The notes: generated by a model not told the origin, from the letters alone. Positions 1 through 8,449 are shown, counted from the first letter of the stretch. The stretch: DNA of 25,441 nt from Ruminococcus flavefaciens (GCA_004554385.1 SFMO01000032.1:1-25441); one strand, 5' to 3'. A program made the numbers and translations.

Positions 1-226
1 CTTTGGAATCCCGTTCATGGGCTCGGCGTACTTATCGCGCTGTAAGCGATGTACAAATATCATTTCTTATATTATTAAGCGAGTTTACGAGCGACAACGT
101 GGCAAGCGGTCGAGCTGGCTCAGCTCGAAATTCTGATTTATGTTAGTAACCATTATAGCACGTCACCTATGCACTGTCAATAGAAACGCCATGGTACTTC
201 TGACTTTGCACCAGAAATACCATGGC
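1..226 (-). repeat. Dispersed repeat, copy A (palindrome + promoter + start of structured RNA), cut by window edge
   Basis: Read on the minus strand this is a 37-base imperfect palindrome (189-225, arms beginning CCATGGTA), a consensus promoter (152-180), then about 145 bases that match 13681-13825 on the plus strand with only a few differences. The matching part contains the hairpin GAGCTG/CAGCTC and ends at the left edge just where the hairpin-rich part of copy C would begin. It is in inverted orientation to copy C. The near identity suggests recent spread or gene conversion. The function is unknown; a self-promoted structured RNA is my inference. Confidence 0.85.
152..180 (-). promoter_or_regulatory. 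Consensus sigma-A promoter of repeat copy A
   Basis: On the minus strand TTGACA (180-175) and TATAAT (157-152) are separated by exactly 17 bases. It points away from the cellulase into the repeat body, so it would transcribe the repeat and not the cellulase gene. The same arrangement occurs in copies B (luxS) and C. Confidence 0.8.
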
Positions 227-245
227 TTAAAACTTCTATATCAGC

Positions 246-265
246 GCTGTACTTATGGGTACAGC
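246..265 (+). terminator. Hairpin with T-run at the 3' end of the cellulase gene
   Basis: GCTGTAC (246-252) and GTACAGC (259-265) form a perfect 7-bp stem followed on the plus strand by a run of T. The T-run is on the plus side, so it would best stop transcripts entering from the left. For the cellulase mRNA it gives a 3' hairpin without a clear U-tract. Confidence 0.5.
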
Positions 266-277
266 CTTTTTATAATC

Positions 278-2629
278 TCAGCCCTGCTTGATGAGGAGCT
301 TTCTGAGCTCTATCTCATCATACAGGTCCACGTTCTTATCGCCGTTGAAATCGAACTGGTCAGCGGCTTCCTTAGTGCTGAACGGGGATATTCCAAGTAT
401 CATTCTGCGGAGCCTTACAAGCTGAGCAACCTTGTATACCTTTGCAGGCTTTGTGCCGTCGGGCTCAGTGCCGCCAACAAGCTTGCCGTCTGCATAGACG
501 CATACGTTGTCACAGCGTTTTGCCAGTTCTACACCGCTTACGATATTGTCGTAGTCCTCGCCCTCTTCCGTAAGGTCTATCATGCCCTTTCTGCTCCAGT
601 CGTTGGAGGAGTCCCACTTTTCGCCGAAGTAGTTTCCGATGATGAGCTGATACTTCTTGTTGGAGTTTGCAACAGCGTATTCAGGCCATGATATTTCGAT
701 ATAGTAAATATCGTCCTTGTACTGCTTTGGCTGTGAGAGCACAGCTGACTTGTCTGTGACCTCGGTCTCCACCTGGTCGTAGGTCTTTTGCAGCACAAAG
801 CTTCCGGGGATAGTCTTGTTCTCGAATTCCTCAATGCTGAAGTAGTAGCGTATGGACAGGTCATTGTGAGGCTCTAAGCAATCAGTATTCACGAAGAAGG
901 TGAGCTTTGTAACGCCTGAGCCTGTTTTTTCGGGAGCTTCGGAGCAATATCCCGATACCCAGAAATCATCTCCCGAGAAGAGCTGTGTATCGTTTTCCTT
1001 TTCGGCAGGAGGGAAGTTTTCCTCGGGCTTCATGGACTTGTCTCCCTTGTAGAGGTAAAGTCCGGCTGCCGCGCCGACTATAGCTGCATTGTAGTCTATA
1101 GTTACCTCGTTGTATACCCAGTCCTTTGTGACGTCGTTGTGCTCGTCATTTTCGTCAGGACCGCCTGCAAGAGCGCCGTAGAGAACGTGTTTGTGCTCGG
1201 CAGGGTCCTCAGCCATAGTAAGTCCCGAAGCCGCACGGTGGTGTGGATATTTTACTGAGTTCTCGCCGTAGCCGACAACATAGCTTCTTCCCAGAGGGTT
1301 ATCGCCGATGATGTATTCCATCTGTCCGAGAGCCCAGTCAGAGAAGGTATAGTCGGGATTTTTTTCGTTGTATCTGTCCTTGCCCTTGTTGTACTTGTCG
1401 TATACCAGAGCGGTGAACTGAACAGCGGTGTTGTATCTTGCGCTTCCCCATGTATCAAGGTGGAAGTAGCCTGCGGGAGTAAGCTTTTTGTTCATAACGG
1501 TATTGAGGGCTTTTGCTTCCATTTCCCAGAAATCAAGAACCTCATACTGACCTCTGCCGATAGCCACACGGGTCTCCTCGCAGACCTCGGGATAGATGTC
1601 CTGTATGCGTCCGAATACGAGTCCCACGCCGTTCCACATGTCATTCCAGCAGAGAACATATCCGGGAGGAGCATAGTAGTCGATGTACTTTTCGCAGGCT
1701 TCAAGATAATCGTGGTCCTTTGTTATAAGGTAGAGCCAGCCTGCGGCGAAGCAGAAGTCGTCCTCCCACTTGCTTGATGTGTAGAAGCTCATAGGACCGT
1801 CGCCGCCTGCACCCACTTTCTTTTCGTTCTTGTTGGCAAAGTCGAAAAGTGCCTTTGCGTAGTCGAGACACTTTTCAGCGTACTCGGGGTCGGTGTCCTT
1901 GAAGTTGTAATAGTTGATAGCAAGAGCCGCCGCACTTTCAGATACATCGTCGGTGGTGGGAAGCTCAGATGTTGCAAAGAAAGCAGGACGTCCCATAGCG
2001 TCTATCTCGGGGGACTGCCAGTACTCGTGGTCAACGCTTCCGTCGCCTACCTGATAGCAGAATGCAAGCACGTCGCCGTTTTCATCGCGGAAGGTGCTCT
2101 TCATGAAGTAGTCGCAGAAATAGCGGCATATGGTCTCGGCATGAGCATCCTGTCCTGTTTCCTTGTAGGCGTCGCGGAACTCATAGTAGCCCCATGACAC
2201 AACAGAAGCCGCATAAGCCTCGGGAAGTCCGAACTTTACGTGGTCGCCTGCGTCGTGGAAGCCGCCTGCAACGTCAATGAAGCCGTCACCGTCGGGGTCA
2301 AGTATATCCTTATACTTTGACATGAAGGATTCGGGAAGATTTGTACCCGAGTGGTTGTCATCAATTGGGTGCATAGGCACCTTTGCGTCATATACATGGC
2401 AGTTTCCGCGCCATGAAAGGCGGTTGTTGTCGGAAACACCCGTACCGCACATATTGGCGTCATAGAAGTAAAGGGTGTACTGTAAAAGCTTAGCCCAGTT
2501 GTTCTCGGTCTCTTCGTAATCGACAACATTTGGAGTAGTCTTTGCAAAAGCAGGGAGCGAAGCCGCAGAAGCGGTCACAGCTGTTACCGCCGCCGCAGTA
2601 AAAGCGGACAGGCGCTTTAATATTCTCAT
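278..2629 (-). CDS. Secreted GH9 endoglucanase with CBM3c-like module and dockerin
   Basis: Predicted extracellular cellulase, 783 residues. Residues 1-29 form a signal peptide (basic MRILKR start, Ala-rich core, AFAK cleavage region). The GH9 catalytic domain spans about 35-528 and shows DAGDHVKFG (126-134) with the catalytic-base aspartates, YPHHR (461-465) and the general acid in NEVTIDYNAA (E508). Residues about 548-690 resemble a family 3c carbohydrate-binding module (SNDWSRKG near the end), the usual partner of processive endoglucanases of this GH9 type. The C-terminus (about 728-780) is a dockerin: one good calcium loop, DFNGDKNVDLYD (760-771), but the first loop is degenerate. It therefore probably attaches to a cellulosome scaffoldin. 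The start ATG is preceded by GAAAGGA at 9 bases, and the gene has its own promoter at 2711-2739. The family call is very secure; the CBM subclass is less so. Confidence 0.95.
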   Translation of the reverse strand: MRILKRLSAFTAAAVTAVTASAASLPAFAKTTPNVVDYEETENNWAKLLQYTLYFYDANMCGTGVSDNNRLSWRGNCHVYDAKVPMHPIDDNHSGTNLPESFMSKYKDILDPDGDGFIDVAGGFHDAGDHVKFGLPEAYAASVVSWGYYEFRDAYKETGQDAHAETICRYFCDYFMKSTFRDENGDVLAFCYQVGDGSVDHEYWQSPEIDAMGRPAFFATSELPTTDDVSESAAALAINYYNFKDTDPEYAEKCLDYAKALFDFANKNEKKVGAGGDGPMSFYTSSKWEDDFCFAAGWLYLITKDHDYLEACEKYIDYYAPPGYVLCWNDMWNGVGLVFGRIQDIYPEVCEETRVAIGRGQYEVLDFWEMEAKALNTVMNKKLTPAGYFHLDTWGSARYNTAVQFTALVYDKYNKGKDRYNEKNPDYTFSDWALGQMEYIIGDNPLGRSYVVGYGENSVKYPHHRAASGLTMAEDPAEHKHVLYGALAGGPDENDEHNDVTKDWVYNEVTIDYNAAIVGAAAGLYLYKGDKSMKPEENFPPAEKENDTQLFSGDDFWVSGYCSEAPEKTGSGVTKLTFFVNTDCLEPHNDLSIRYYFSIEEFENKTIPGSFVLQKTYDQVETEVTDKSAVLSQPKQYKDDIYYIEISWPEYAVANSNKKYQLIIGNYFGEKWDSSNDWSRKGMIDLTEEGEDYDNIVSGVELAKRCDNVCVYADGKLVGGTEPDGTKPAKVYKVAQLVRLRRMILGISPFSTKEAADQFDFNGDKNVDLYDEIELRKLLIKQG

Positions 2630-2710
2630 AATATCAGTCCTTTCAAGTTAGCCCTTACCCCTTAACTGCAAGGGGATAGGCTGAATGCCGGATATGATTG
2701 TCATAATTCA

Positions 2711-2739
2711 ATTTTACCGCATATGGCTGAGAATGTCAA
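2711..2739 (-). promoter_or_regulatory. Promoter of the GH9 cellulase gene
   Basis: On the minus strand TTGACA (2739-2734) and TAAAAT (2716-2711) are separated by 17 bases. The start site would fall near 2704, giving a leader of about 75 bases that contains a hairpin with CCCCTT/AAGGGG arms (2659-2676). No operator is evident. Confidence 0.75.
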
Positions 2740-2777
2740 TTCATAACTTGCGGAGTTGTGTTAACAGTTAAATTTGT

Positions 2778-2957
2778 CGAGCCTATGAATGGGATTCCAA
2801 AGGGACTGTGTTCCTTTGGCAGAGTCCAGAGGCGGCGCCTCTGGTGGGGAGTGGGGCAAAGCCCCACAGTTACAAAGCGCTCCGCAAGGGTGAATTAAAA
2901 AAACAGTCCAGTGGACTGTTTTTTTTAAGAGGGACGCCCTGCAAGAGAGGGCGTCCC
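2778..2957 (+). repeat. Dispersed repeat, copy D (5'-truncated, hairpin-rich half only)
   Basis: Matches 13802-13992 of copy C but lacks the palindrome, promoter and first 120 bases of the transcript. It keeps four hairpins: CCAGAGGC/GCCTCTGG (2826-2844), GTGGGGC/GCCCCAC (2851-2867), a terminator-like ACAGTCC/GGACTGT stem extended by A7/T7 (2897-2926), and GGGACGCCC/GGGCGTCCC (2931-2957). The second hairpin has a different sequence from the one in copy C at the same position, and the A/T extension also changes on both sides together. It lies between the cellulase promoter and the end of the RCK/RyR operon. It carries no gene that keeps frame with copy C. Confidence 0.8.
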
Positions 2958-2983
2958 TTAATGGCAGGTGTATATTTTTTGAC

Positions 2984-3005
2984 GGAACGCCGAGGGCGGC
3001 GTTCC
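2984..3005. terminator. GC-rich hairpin between the RCK/RyR operon and repeat copy D
   Basis: GGAACGCCG (2984-2992) pairs with CGGCGTTCC (2997-3005) around a 4-base loop. Minus-strand transcripts of the RCK/RyR operon meet it about 40 bases after the stop codon, and T-rich sequence (TATATTTTTTGAC on the plus strand, A-rich on the minus) lies on the far side. It could end that operon or belong to the neighbouring repeat. Confidence 0.4.
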
Positions 3006-3021
3006 CTACAGGCTAAAGGCT

Positions 3022-3055
3022 AAAGCCCTAATTAGCATAGCTAATTACGGGCTTT
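3022..3055 (-). terminator. Long stem-loop overlapping the RCK/RyR stop codon
   Basis: AAAGCCC (3022-3028) plus TAATTAGC (3029-3036) pair with GCTAATTA (3040-3047) plus GGGCTTT (3049-3055), leaving a 3-base loop and one bulged base. The TAG stop of the operon's last gene (3041-3043) sits inside the stem. It may protect the mRNA 3' end or help terminate; there is no strict U-tract. Confidence 0.45.
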
Positions 3056-4996
3056 GTATCTTGCCATAAGCGACATAAGGTCGTATTTGCACATTTCGGG
3101 ATTTGTTTCCATTAGCTCCTGCTGAGGCACAAGGCAGGGATTTCTGCGGAACCTGTCGCTGCGTTCTCCCGAGCGCCAGCCTATGGAAGCCATATAGCAG
3201 CACCAGCGGCGGTGTTCCAGAGAAGCGAGACCGTATGCGAAGCTGTCCTTTTTCAGTCTGTCCAGCAGTTCCTCCTCAGTGCCGTTCATCTGCCATGCCG
3301 AGCCTGTGTAGCGCATAAGAGAGCCGTTCCTTCCGATTAGCTCCTCCAGCTTTGCCGAGAGCTCTGCGCCGTTTTCTGCGGCAAGCTTCGGGATTATATC
3401 GTTCTTTATCTCGTCGTGATATGCGGCAGCCTTGCTTGACGAGCGGCGGAAAAGCCGCAGTCTGTTCCATTCCTGCTCGGGGTCTGCCTCCGAGTTGTCG
3501 GCAGTGCCAGTTTCGTCGGCGGTGATGAGCTTGATATTGTTGTAGAAGTGGTTGTAGTTCTTGGCGAGGCGGTCTATCTCGCGGTTGATTATCATGTCGA
3601 GGGTTATGACTATACTTCTGTCATCTATGAGGCTGACATCGGCAAGAGCGCTGTTTTCGGCGGAGATATAGCCTGCAAGGCGCCTGTCGGTATCCATTCT
3701 CATAAGTATGGGCAGCTTGAGACCGCGCTCGTTAAAGAGCTCCTCCAGCTGTATAGCGCAGTGTACCGAAAGGTCGATATTTTCAAGAGCTATGACAGCG
3801 TAGGTATAGGGCTCTGCGTCGAGCTTGCTGCGTATGGTGTCATAGAAGCTGAGATGTGAGATGTTCAGCTCGTGGAAGTTTATCTCCAGAAGCCCGTCAG
3901 CTGCGCTGCTTTTCAGAATAACGCTGCTGTCGGTCATATCGAAGGTCTCACGGCTGAGCTGATTGAGGAAAACTGCCTTTTTAGCCTTGATATTGCTGTC
4001 AAAAACGTCGATGATTATACGGTTGCTCTCGTGGACTACTCCCAGATTCATTGCCTGCAATACCGCCTGCTGACCAAGCTGACCGAAGCCTGCCACAAGA
4101 AGGTGAGCTGTCCAGTCCTTCAGCGGAGTGTCAGTGCCGAGATATACCGAATGGATAGGGTGGTCGGAGTACATCTTGTGTATCTGCATTTCGGGAAGTC
4201 CCACAAGCTCAAGGTCGAAGAATGCGTCGGTACCTGCGGTACTGTTGTAGTACTCGGCGATAAGCCTGCCTATGCCCTCCTCCTCGCACCTGCACGAGAC
4301 CTTAGCTCCCTGTGCCAGCTTTATCCTGTCCTCGGAGTCCTTTTCGTTGAGACGGAAGAGCTGTAAAAGTGAGAAGTTTCGTATGGACGAGGTCTCGAAG
4401 AGTATGATATTGGTGGCGATGTCGATACGTGTCTTTGCAAGGAGAGTCCGCAGCTCGGAGTCTGCCGCCTTGAGCACATCTGCGTAATGAACGACGTAGC
4501 CTGCCTTGTTGAGGCGGTATATCTCCTCGTTGTCGATAGGCTCGTTGGTAACTATGTGTATGCAGGTCTTTTTCGGGTCGGACCTGTTGTTCTTCAGCAT
4601 GGACTTCACGTCGCTGTTATAGCCGAATACCACTATATGACGGCAGTTCTTGTCTCTGCGGAAGAAGATGATGAAGCGGAGCAGGCGCTCCAGAAATTTG
4701 TAGATGAATGAGATAGTGCAGTATGGCGCAGTGAAAACTGCGATACAGTAAGCGTAGCCAATGCCCTTGTTAAGAGGTGAGGGGTTATCCTTCATAAAGG
4801 CAACGGTGTCCTTGATAGTTACCGAAGCCTTGAAGCCGAATGCGTTGATACTGTTCTGCAGCACCAACAGGCACTTGAAGAATGAATCGTAATTCTTGTA
4901 GTAGATGATACCCTGTGCTGTGGCTATCAGGAATGAAAGCACTGCCAGAAGAAATATCAGCCGCGTCGTATTCTTACGACTTTTATTGTTGCTCAT
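3041..4996 (-). CDS. Membrane protein with two TrkA-N/RCK-like Rossmann domains and a C-terminal RyR domain
   Basis: 651 residues. Hydrophobic helices at about 12-32 and 80-112 anchor it in the membrane. A first Rossmann fold starts at HIVVFGYNSD (120-129) and a second at HLLVAGFGQLG (298-308); both fit the nucleotide-binding TrkA-N/RCK family, which in potassium channels and transporters binds NAD(H), ADP or ATP. The last about 60 residues (LEHRRW, GWRSGER, NPCLVPQQEL) match the RyR domain pattern known from ryanodine receptors and some prokaryotic proteins. I see no TVGYG-like selectivity filter between the helices, so it is probably not itself a classical potassium channel. It lies 12 bases after the TIR gene and its AAAGGA binding site overlaps that gene's stop, so the two are co-transcribed. 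Domain calls are from motif reading; the role is inferred. Confidence 0.85.
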   Translation of the reverse strand: MSNNKSRKNTTRLIFLLAVLSFLIATAQGIIYYKNYDSFFKCLLVLQNSINAFGFKASVTIKDTVAFMKDNPSPLNKGIGYAYCIAVFTAPYCTISFIYKFLERLLRFIIFFRRDKNCRHIVVFGYNSDVKSMLKNNRSDPKKTCIHIVTNEPIDNEEIYRLNKAGYVVHYADVLKAADSELRTLLAKTRIDIATNIILFETSSIRNFSLLQLFRLNEKDSEDRIKLAQGAKVSCRCEEEGIGRLIAEYYNSTAGTDAFFDLELVGLPEMQIHKMYSDHPIHSVYLGTDTPLKDWTAHLLVAGFGQLGQQAVLQAMNLGVVHESNRIIIDVFDSNIKAKKAVFLNQLSRETFDMTDSSVILKSSAADGLLEINFHELNISHLSFYDTIRSKLDAEPYTYAVIALENIDLSVHCAIQLEELFNERGLKLPILMRMDTDRRLAGYISAENSALADVSLIDDRSIVITLDMIINREIDRLAKNYNHFYNNIKLITADETGTADNSEADPEQEWNRLRLFRRSSSKAAAYHDEIKNDIIPKLAAENGAELSAKLEELIGRNGSLMRYTGSAWQMNGTEEELLDRLKKDSFAYGLASLEHRRWCCYMASIGWRSGERSDRFRRNPCLVPQQELMETNPEMCKYDLMSLMARYKARN

Positions 4997-5008
4997 TTGT
5001 CAGTCCTT

Positions 5009-8000
5009 TCACGTCTCACCCAGAGCCGAGAGGTATTCCCTTGCGGCGCTTAGGAGCTGCTGTGTGGTGTAAACAGGGAAGCAGCCTATCTTATTTTTGT
5101 TTTTATCGCTTATGAATACCTTGTCGTTCGACTTTGATGCTGCGGAAAAATCTTCTATCCTGTAGCGCACAGTGAAACGTGCTGTGTCAAGGAGCCATGC
5201 ATTTGATTTGTCCCATACTGCGTAAACTCTGCCCGCGTCTGATGATGGCCTTGTTTCGAGAAGTGCTGCGGATGAACTGTCAGCTTCATAGATGTCATTG
5301 TCATAGTCGCTTGCAAAGTCAAGTCGGCAGCTCCTGCCTGTGAAGCCCTCGGAGTTCATCTCGTAAAGGTGAGAATCACGGCAGAGCACTGCGAATCTGT
5401 CATCGCTGACAGGAACGACGGAAACAGGCTCCTGACTTGTGCCGTTAAGGGAGACAGTTGCCTTGCGCGGACCCTTTTCAGCGTCAAAAAGACCAACTGT
5501 ACGGTCACTGAAAAGCACTCCCACAGTGTTGGCATTCTGCCAGAAGATACGCTGTACCTCGGGAGCAGTATCGCTTTCTGCGTTGAATTCGAGCTCGATA
5601 TGCTGACCGACAGAGAAATCGTGAACGATAAGAGCAGTCTTTCCTTCCCCATTGCTGAGCTTAGCCAGCATAGCAGCCTTGCTGCCGGAAACGGCGTACA
5701 TCTCATTGACAAGTTCCCTGTCTGCGAGTGAAGACCCCTCGTCTTTCTGAGCCCATGACTTGAAGCTGCCGTCAGATGAAACGAACACCAGATTCCTGCT
5801 CATGTCTGCCAGGTAATATGCACCGCCTTCTGTCGGGATAAGCTCCATGTCTCTGCGCATAGCCTTTGGAGCGTCCTTTATCTCTGAGGCTTTTCCGTCA
5901 GAAACGTTGATTATCATTGTTGTGTCCTCATTGGCACCCTTGATGTTTGCGTTTAAGATGAGCTTGTCACTGCCGATAAATGCGGCGGAGTTGACTCTGC
6001 TGTCTTCAAGGTCTGTCACCTCAGTACATGTGCCTGAGGCTGTATCATAGATGAACAGGTGGTCGGTGAGCTTGCTGCTCGTCTTGTACTCGCCGTTGGG
6101 GTAGTATGTGGAGACAACGGCAGCCTTTGAGCCGTCGCCGGATACTGCGAGGACATTGCGGTTGTACATGAATTCGCCTGTGTCGATGTCTGTGTAGTAT
6201 GAGTTCTCCTTAGGATACTGGATATAGGCTGTATTGGAGTAATTCTCGGCAGTTGCGTACTTGCCCAGGCTGTAGCTGCAAAGAGAGAGCTTTGTGGTCA
6301 TTGTCTGGACTCTGTATGCAGCCTGGTCGGAATCCTTGCCTGTTGTGAAGCTTTTAAGGTTTAACGTGTATTCCTCGCCGCTGTTGAGCGTGAACATAAC
6401 AAGTCCGCTCTGACTGAATGATACGTCTACCATTTCGCCGTCTATAGGGAGATATTTCAGAAGCTTGCCGTTTTCGTAGTCCACAAAGGAAACAGTGCGG
6501 TTTGTGGTGACTGCAAGAACATCGTGTTCATAGCCTGTGGTATCGGCAGACATAAGGAACATTTTTCCTTTGTTCTGATAGTTGACGGGGAGGGAAGCGG
6601 TCCATTTTTTCTCTTTCATGTCCTTGCTGAAGCGGATAATGTCGGTCTTCATTTCGAAGCCCACGATGCTGGTTGAAGCTATGACAGTATCGCTGCCCAT
6701 GAACTCCATATACATGTTGCTTATAGCTTTTTCAACAGGGGGCTTTATCTCAGTGCTGTTCTTTTCCGAGAGTTTGTGATCCTTTATCTCATAGGCTGTG
6801 AGCTTGCTGTCGGACTCGCTGTATATATATACCACACCGTCACGTACGCACTTTATGGAGAGCATTGAGAATATACCGAATTCCGAGCTCAGCTCACCCA
6901 TATCTATGGTATCGGATATAGTGCCTGTCTCGCGGTCAATGAGCTCAAGGAAGAAGTTGTCTCCCATTATGGCGGTGCCGTTTGTAAGAGTTCTCTTTTC
7001 CAGGTAGAGTCGGAGTATATACTTCTCATCTACACTGAACATGCGGTAGTTGAAGGCATTCTCGGCGGCAGGAGCTTTCCACTTTACCTCGCCTGTAGTG
7101 CCGTCGATTCGCCATACAGTTTTGTCGGAGTTTGTTATGTATACGTCGCCGCCTGTACCGGGCTCGTCCTGATCAACGGAGTGTATGAAACAGGTGTATA
7201 TCTTATTGAAAACGGAGCTGTTTTCGTAGGAAACACTGCTTGGGGAGCTTGTATTGTGGAAATAAGTTCCTGTTTTATCCGTATCGATGTCGAAATAAGC
7301 TGTCAGCTCATTTGAGCTGCCTGCACCTGATGTGAACTCGCTGTCTGTTGCGGAAAGCTTCCTGATAAGCTTGCCTGTATCAGCGTCCCAGAAGTAAACT
7401 CCCGTAGCGTCCTGTGATACCACGGACTTTCCGCCGCCCATGAATGATAGCTGTTCAACCGCACATTCATGCTTCAAAGACAGCTGAGGGGCTGTCTGTG
7501 TATGCCTGAACATACCAAGCTCTCGGGAGAGTGCGTACTCCGCCTCGGGGAGCACCGGCTTTTCTTCTCCCTCGGATGGCAGAGCCTCCACAGCCTTCTT
7601 TACGGCAGGGATAAGACTGCTGTCCTTGAAGAGGTTTTCGGACTCAACAGCAAGGTGGCCTGCGTTCTCAACAAGGAGTTCGCCGTTCTTGTTTTCTATT
7701 TCGGCGTTCTGTTCCTTTATCTGGTCATTCTGCTTCTGTATCTGCTTGTTCTTGCCGTTTATGGTGATAGCAGAAGCAGCGCTGATTATAGTAATGAGGG
7801 AAAGTATTCCCGATATACCGCCGAAGATACGGCGGCGTCTTGCAGCCTCACGGCGCTTTTCGCGCTGGAACAGGTCGTTGAAGTCGCAGCCCAGCAGGGG
7901 AGCAGCTATACGGAGATACTCGGTGTTCAGCTTTTTCATGGACTCCTTGATGTCATCCGCTACTATGTTTGCGGCAAGGGGCTCTACGTCTACCTTTACC

Positions 8001-8413
8001 GTTACCTCCTCGCCCTTTTCGTTGGTTGTGGTGACCTCAGCGTAGGTGAGCTCCTTCGGGAATGACACTTTCGGGTCGCCGTTTACCAACAGGGTGATTA
8101 TGTTGGTGTTCTTGTTGTCGTGGAGCTCGCGGAAACGTGTGAGCTCCTGCAAGCACCATTTTGATTCAGTGTACTGGGGGGAGCATATTACTATAAGGTA
8201 TTCCGACGACTCGATAGCGTTCTTGATTATCTCGCTGAGGTCGCTGCTTGACTGTAGCTCCGAAACATCGCGGAATATACGCCAGTTTTCCTTCTTTACC
8301 CCCAGCGATTTCGGCGGCTTGTAGCCCTCGAGCAGCTTTTGCAGTCTTTCGGCAGCCTGCATATCGGGCTCGATATGTCTGTAGCTTATAAAAGCCTTGT
8401 ATTTGTATTCCAT
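5009..8413 (-). CDS. TIR domain / transmembrane / coiled-coil / beta-propeller protein
   Basis: 1134 residues. Residues 1-125 are a TIR domain: KAFISYRH (6-13), a BB-loop-like FRDVSEL (47-53) and SKWCLQEL (84-91), in which E90 occupies the position of the catalytic glutamate of NAD-cleaving TIR enzymes. A basic stretch RREAARRRR (187-195) precedes one membrane helix (about 197-217), followed by a QN-rich coiled coil (about 220-255). The remaining about 850 residues are repeated beta-strand units such as VYFWDADTGK and read like a WD40/PQQ-type beta-propeller pair. The topology is probably TIR in the cytoplasm and the propeller outside, by the positive-inside rule. It is first gene of an operon with the RCK/RyR protein, under a promoter at 8450-8478. 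Start ATG has TAAGGAGA at a spacing of 5. TIR proteins act in antiphage defence and signalling; the role here is not established. Confidence 0.88.
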   Translation of the reverse strand: MEYKYKAFISYRHIEPDMQAAERLQKLLEGYKPPKSLGVKKENWRIFRDVSELQSSSDLSEIIKNAIESSEYLIVICSPQYTESKWCLQELTRFRELHDNKNTNIITLLVNGDPKVSFPKELTYAEVTTTNEKGEEVTVKVDVEPLAANIVADDIKESMKKLNTEYLRIAAPLLGCDFNDLFQREKRREAARRRRIFGGISGILSLITIISAASAITINGKNKQIQKQNDQIKEQNAEIENKNGELLVENAGHLAVESENLFKDSSLIPAVKKAVEALPSEGEEKPVLPEAEYALSRELGMFRHTQTAPQLSLKHECAVEQLSFMGGGKSVVSQDATGVYFWDADTGKLIRKLSATDSEFTSGAGSSNELTAYFDIDTDKTGTYFHNTSSPSSVSYENSSVFNKIYTCFIHSVDQDEPGTGGDVYITNSDKTVWRIDGTTGEVKWKAPAAENAFNYRMFSVDEKYILRLYLEKRTLTNGTAIMGDNFFLELIDRETGTISDTIDMGELSSEFGIFSMLSIKCVRDGVVYIYSESDSKLTAYEIKDHKLSEKNSTEIKPPVEKAISNMYMEFMGSDTVIASTSIVGFEMKTDIIRFSKDMKEKKWTASLPVNYQNKGKMFLMSADTTGYEHDVLAVTTNRTVSFVDYENGKLLKYLPIDGEMVDVSFSQSGLVMFTLNSGEEYTLNLKSFTTGKDSDQAAYRVQTMTTKLSLCSYSLGKYATAENYSNTAYIQYPKENSYYTDIDTGEFMYNRNVLAVSGDGSKAAVVSTYYPNGEYKTSSKLTDHLFIYDTASGTCTEVTDLEDSRVNSAAFIGSDKLILNANIKGANEDTTMIINVSDGKASEIKDAPKAMRRDMELIPTEGGAYYLADMSRNLVFVSSDGSFKSWAQKDEGSSLADRELVNEMYAVSGSKAAMLAKLSNGEGKTALIVHDFSVGQHIELEFNAESDTAPEVQRIFWQNANTVGVLFSDRTVGLFDAEKGPRKATVSLNGTSQEPVSVVPVSDDRFAVLCRDSHLYEMNSEGFTGRSCRLDFASDYDNDIYEADSSSAALLETRPSSDAGRVYAVWDKSNAWLLDTARFTVRYRIEDFSAASKSNDKVFISDKNKNKIGCFPVYTTQQLLSAAREYLSALGET

Positions 8414-8421
8414 CTCATTCT

Positions 8422-8447
8422 CCTTATTATATGATAATCATATAAGG
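8422..8447. promoter_or_regulatory. Inverted repeat over the TIR operon's ribosome binding site
   Basis: CCTTA...ATATGAT-A-ATCATAT...TAAGG (8422-8447) is a near-perfect inverted repeat with 7-base inner arms. One outer arm overlaps the ribosome binding site (TAAGGAGA on the minus strand, 8419-8426). It may be a repressor operator just downstream of the promoter or an mRNA hairpin that hides the ribosome binding site. Confidence 0.55.
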
Positions 8448-8449
8448 AC

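Noticed and set aside
2808..3023. 71-codon open frame in repeat copy D
   Set aside because: It reads through terminator-like hairpins in a frame partly different from copy C and has no binding site.
7469..8065. Long open frames on the plus strand opposite the TIR gene
   Set aside because: They are antisense shadows of a clear protein with recognisable domains and have no binding sites.
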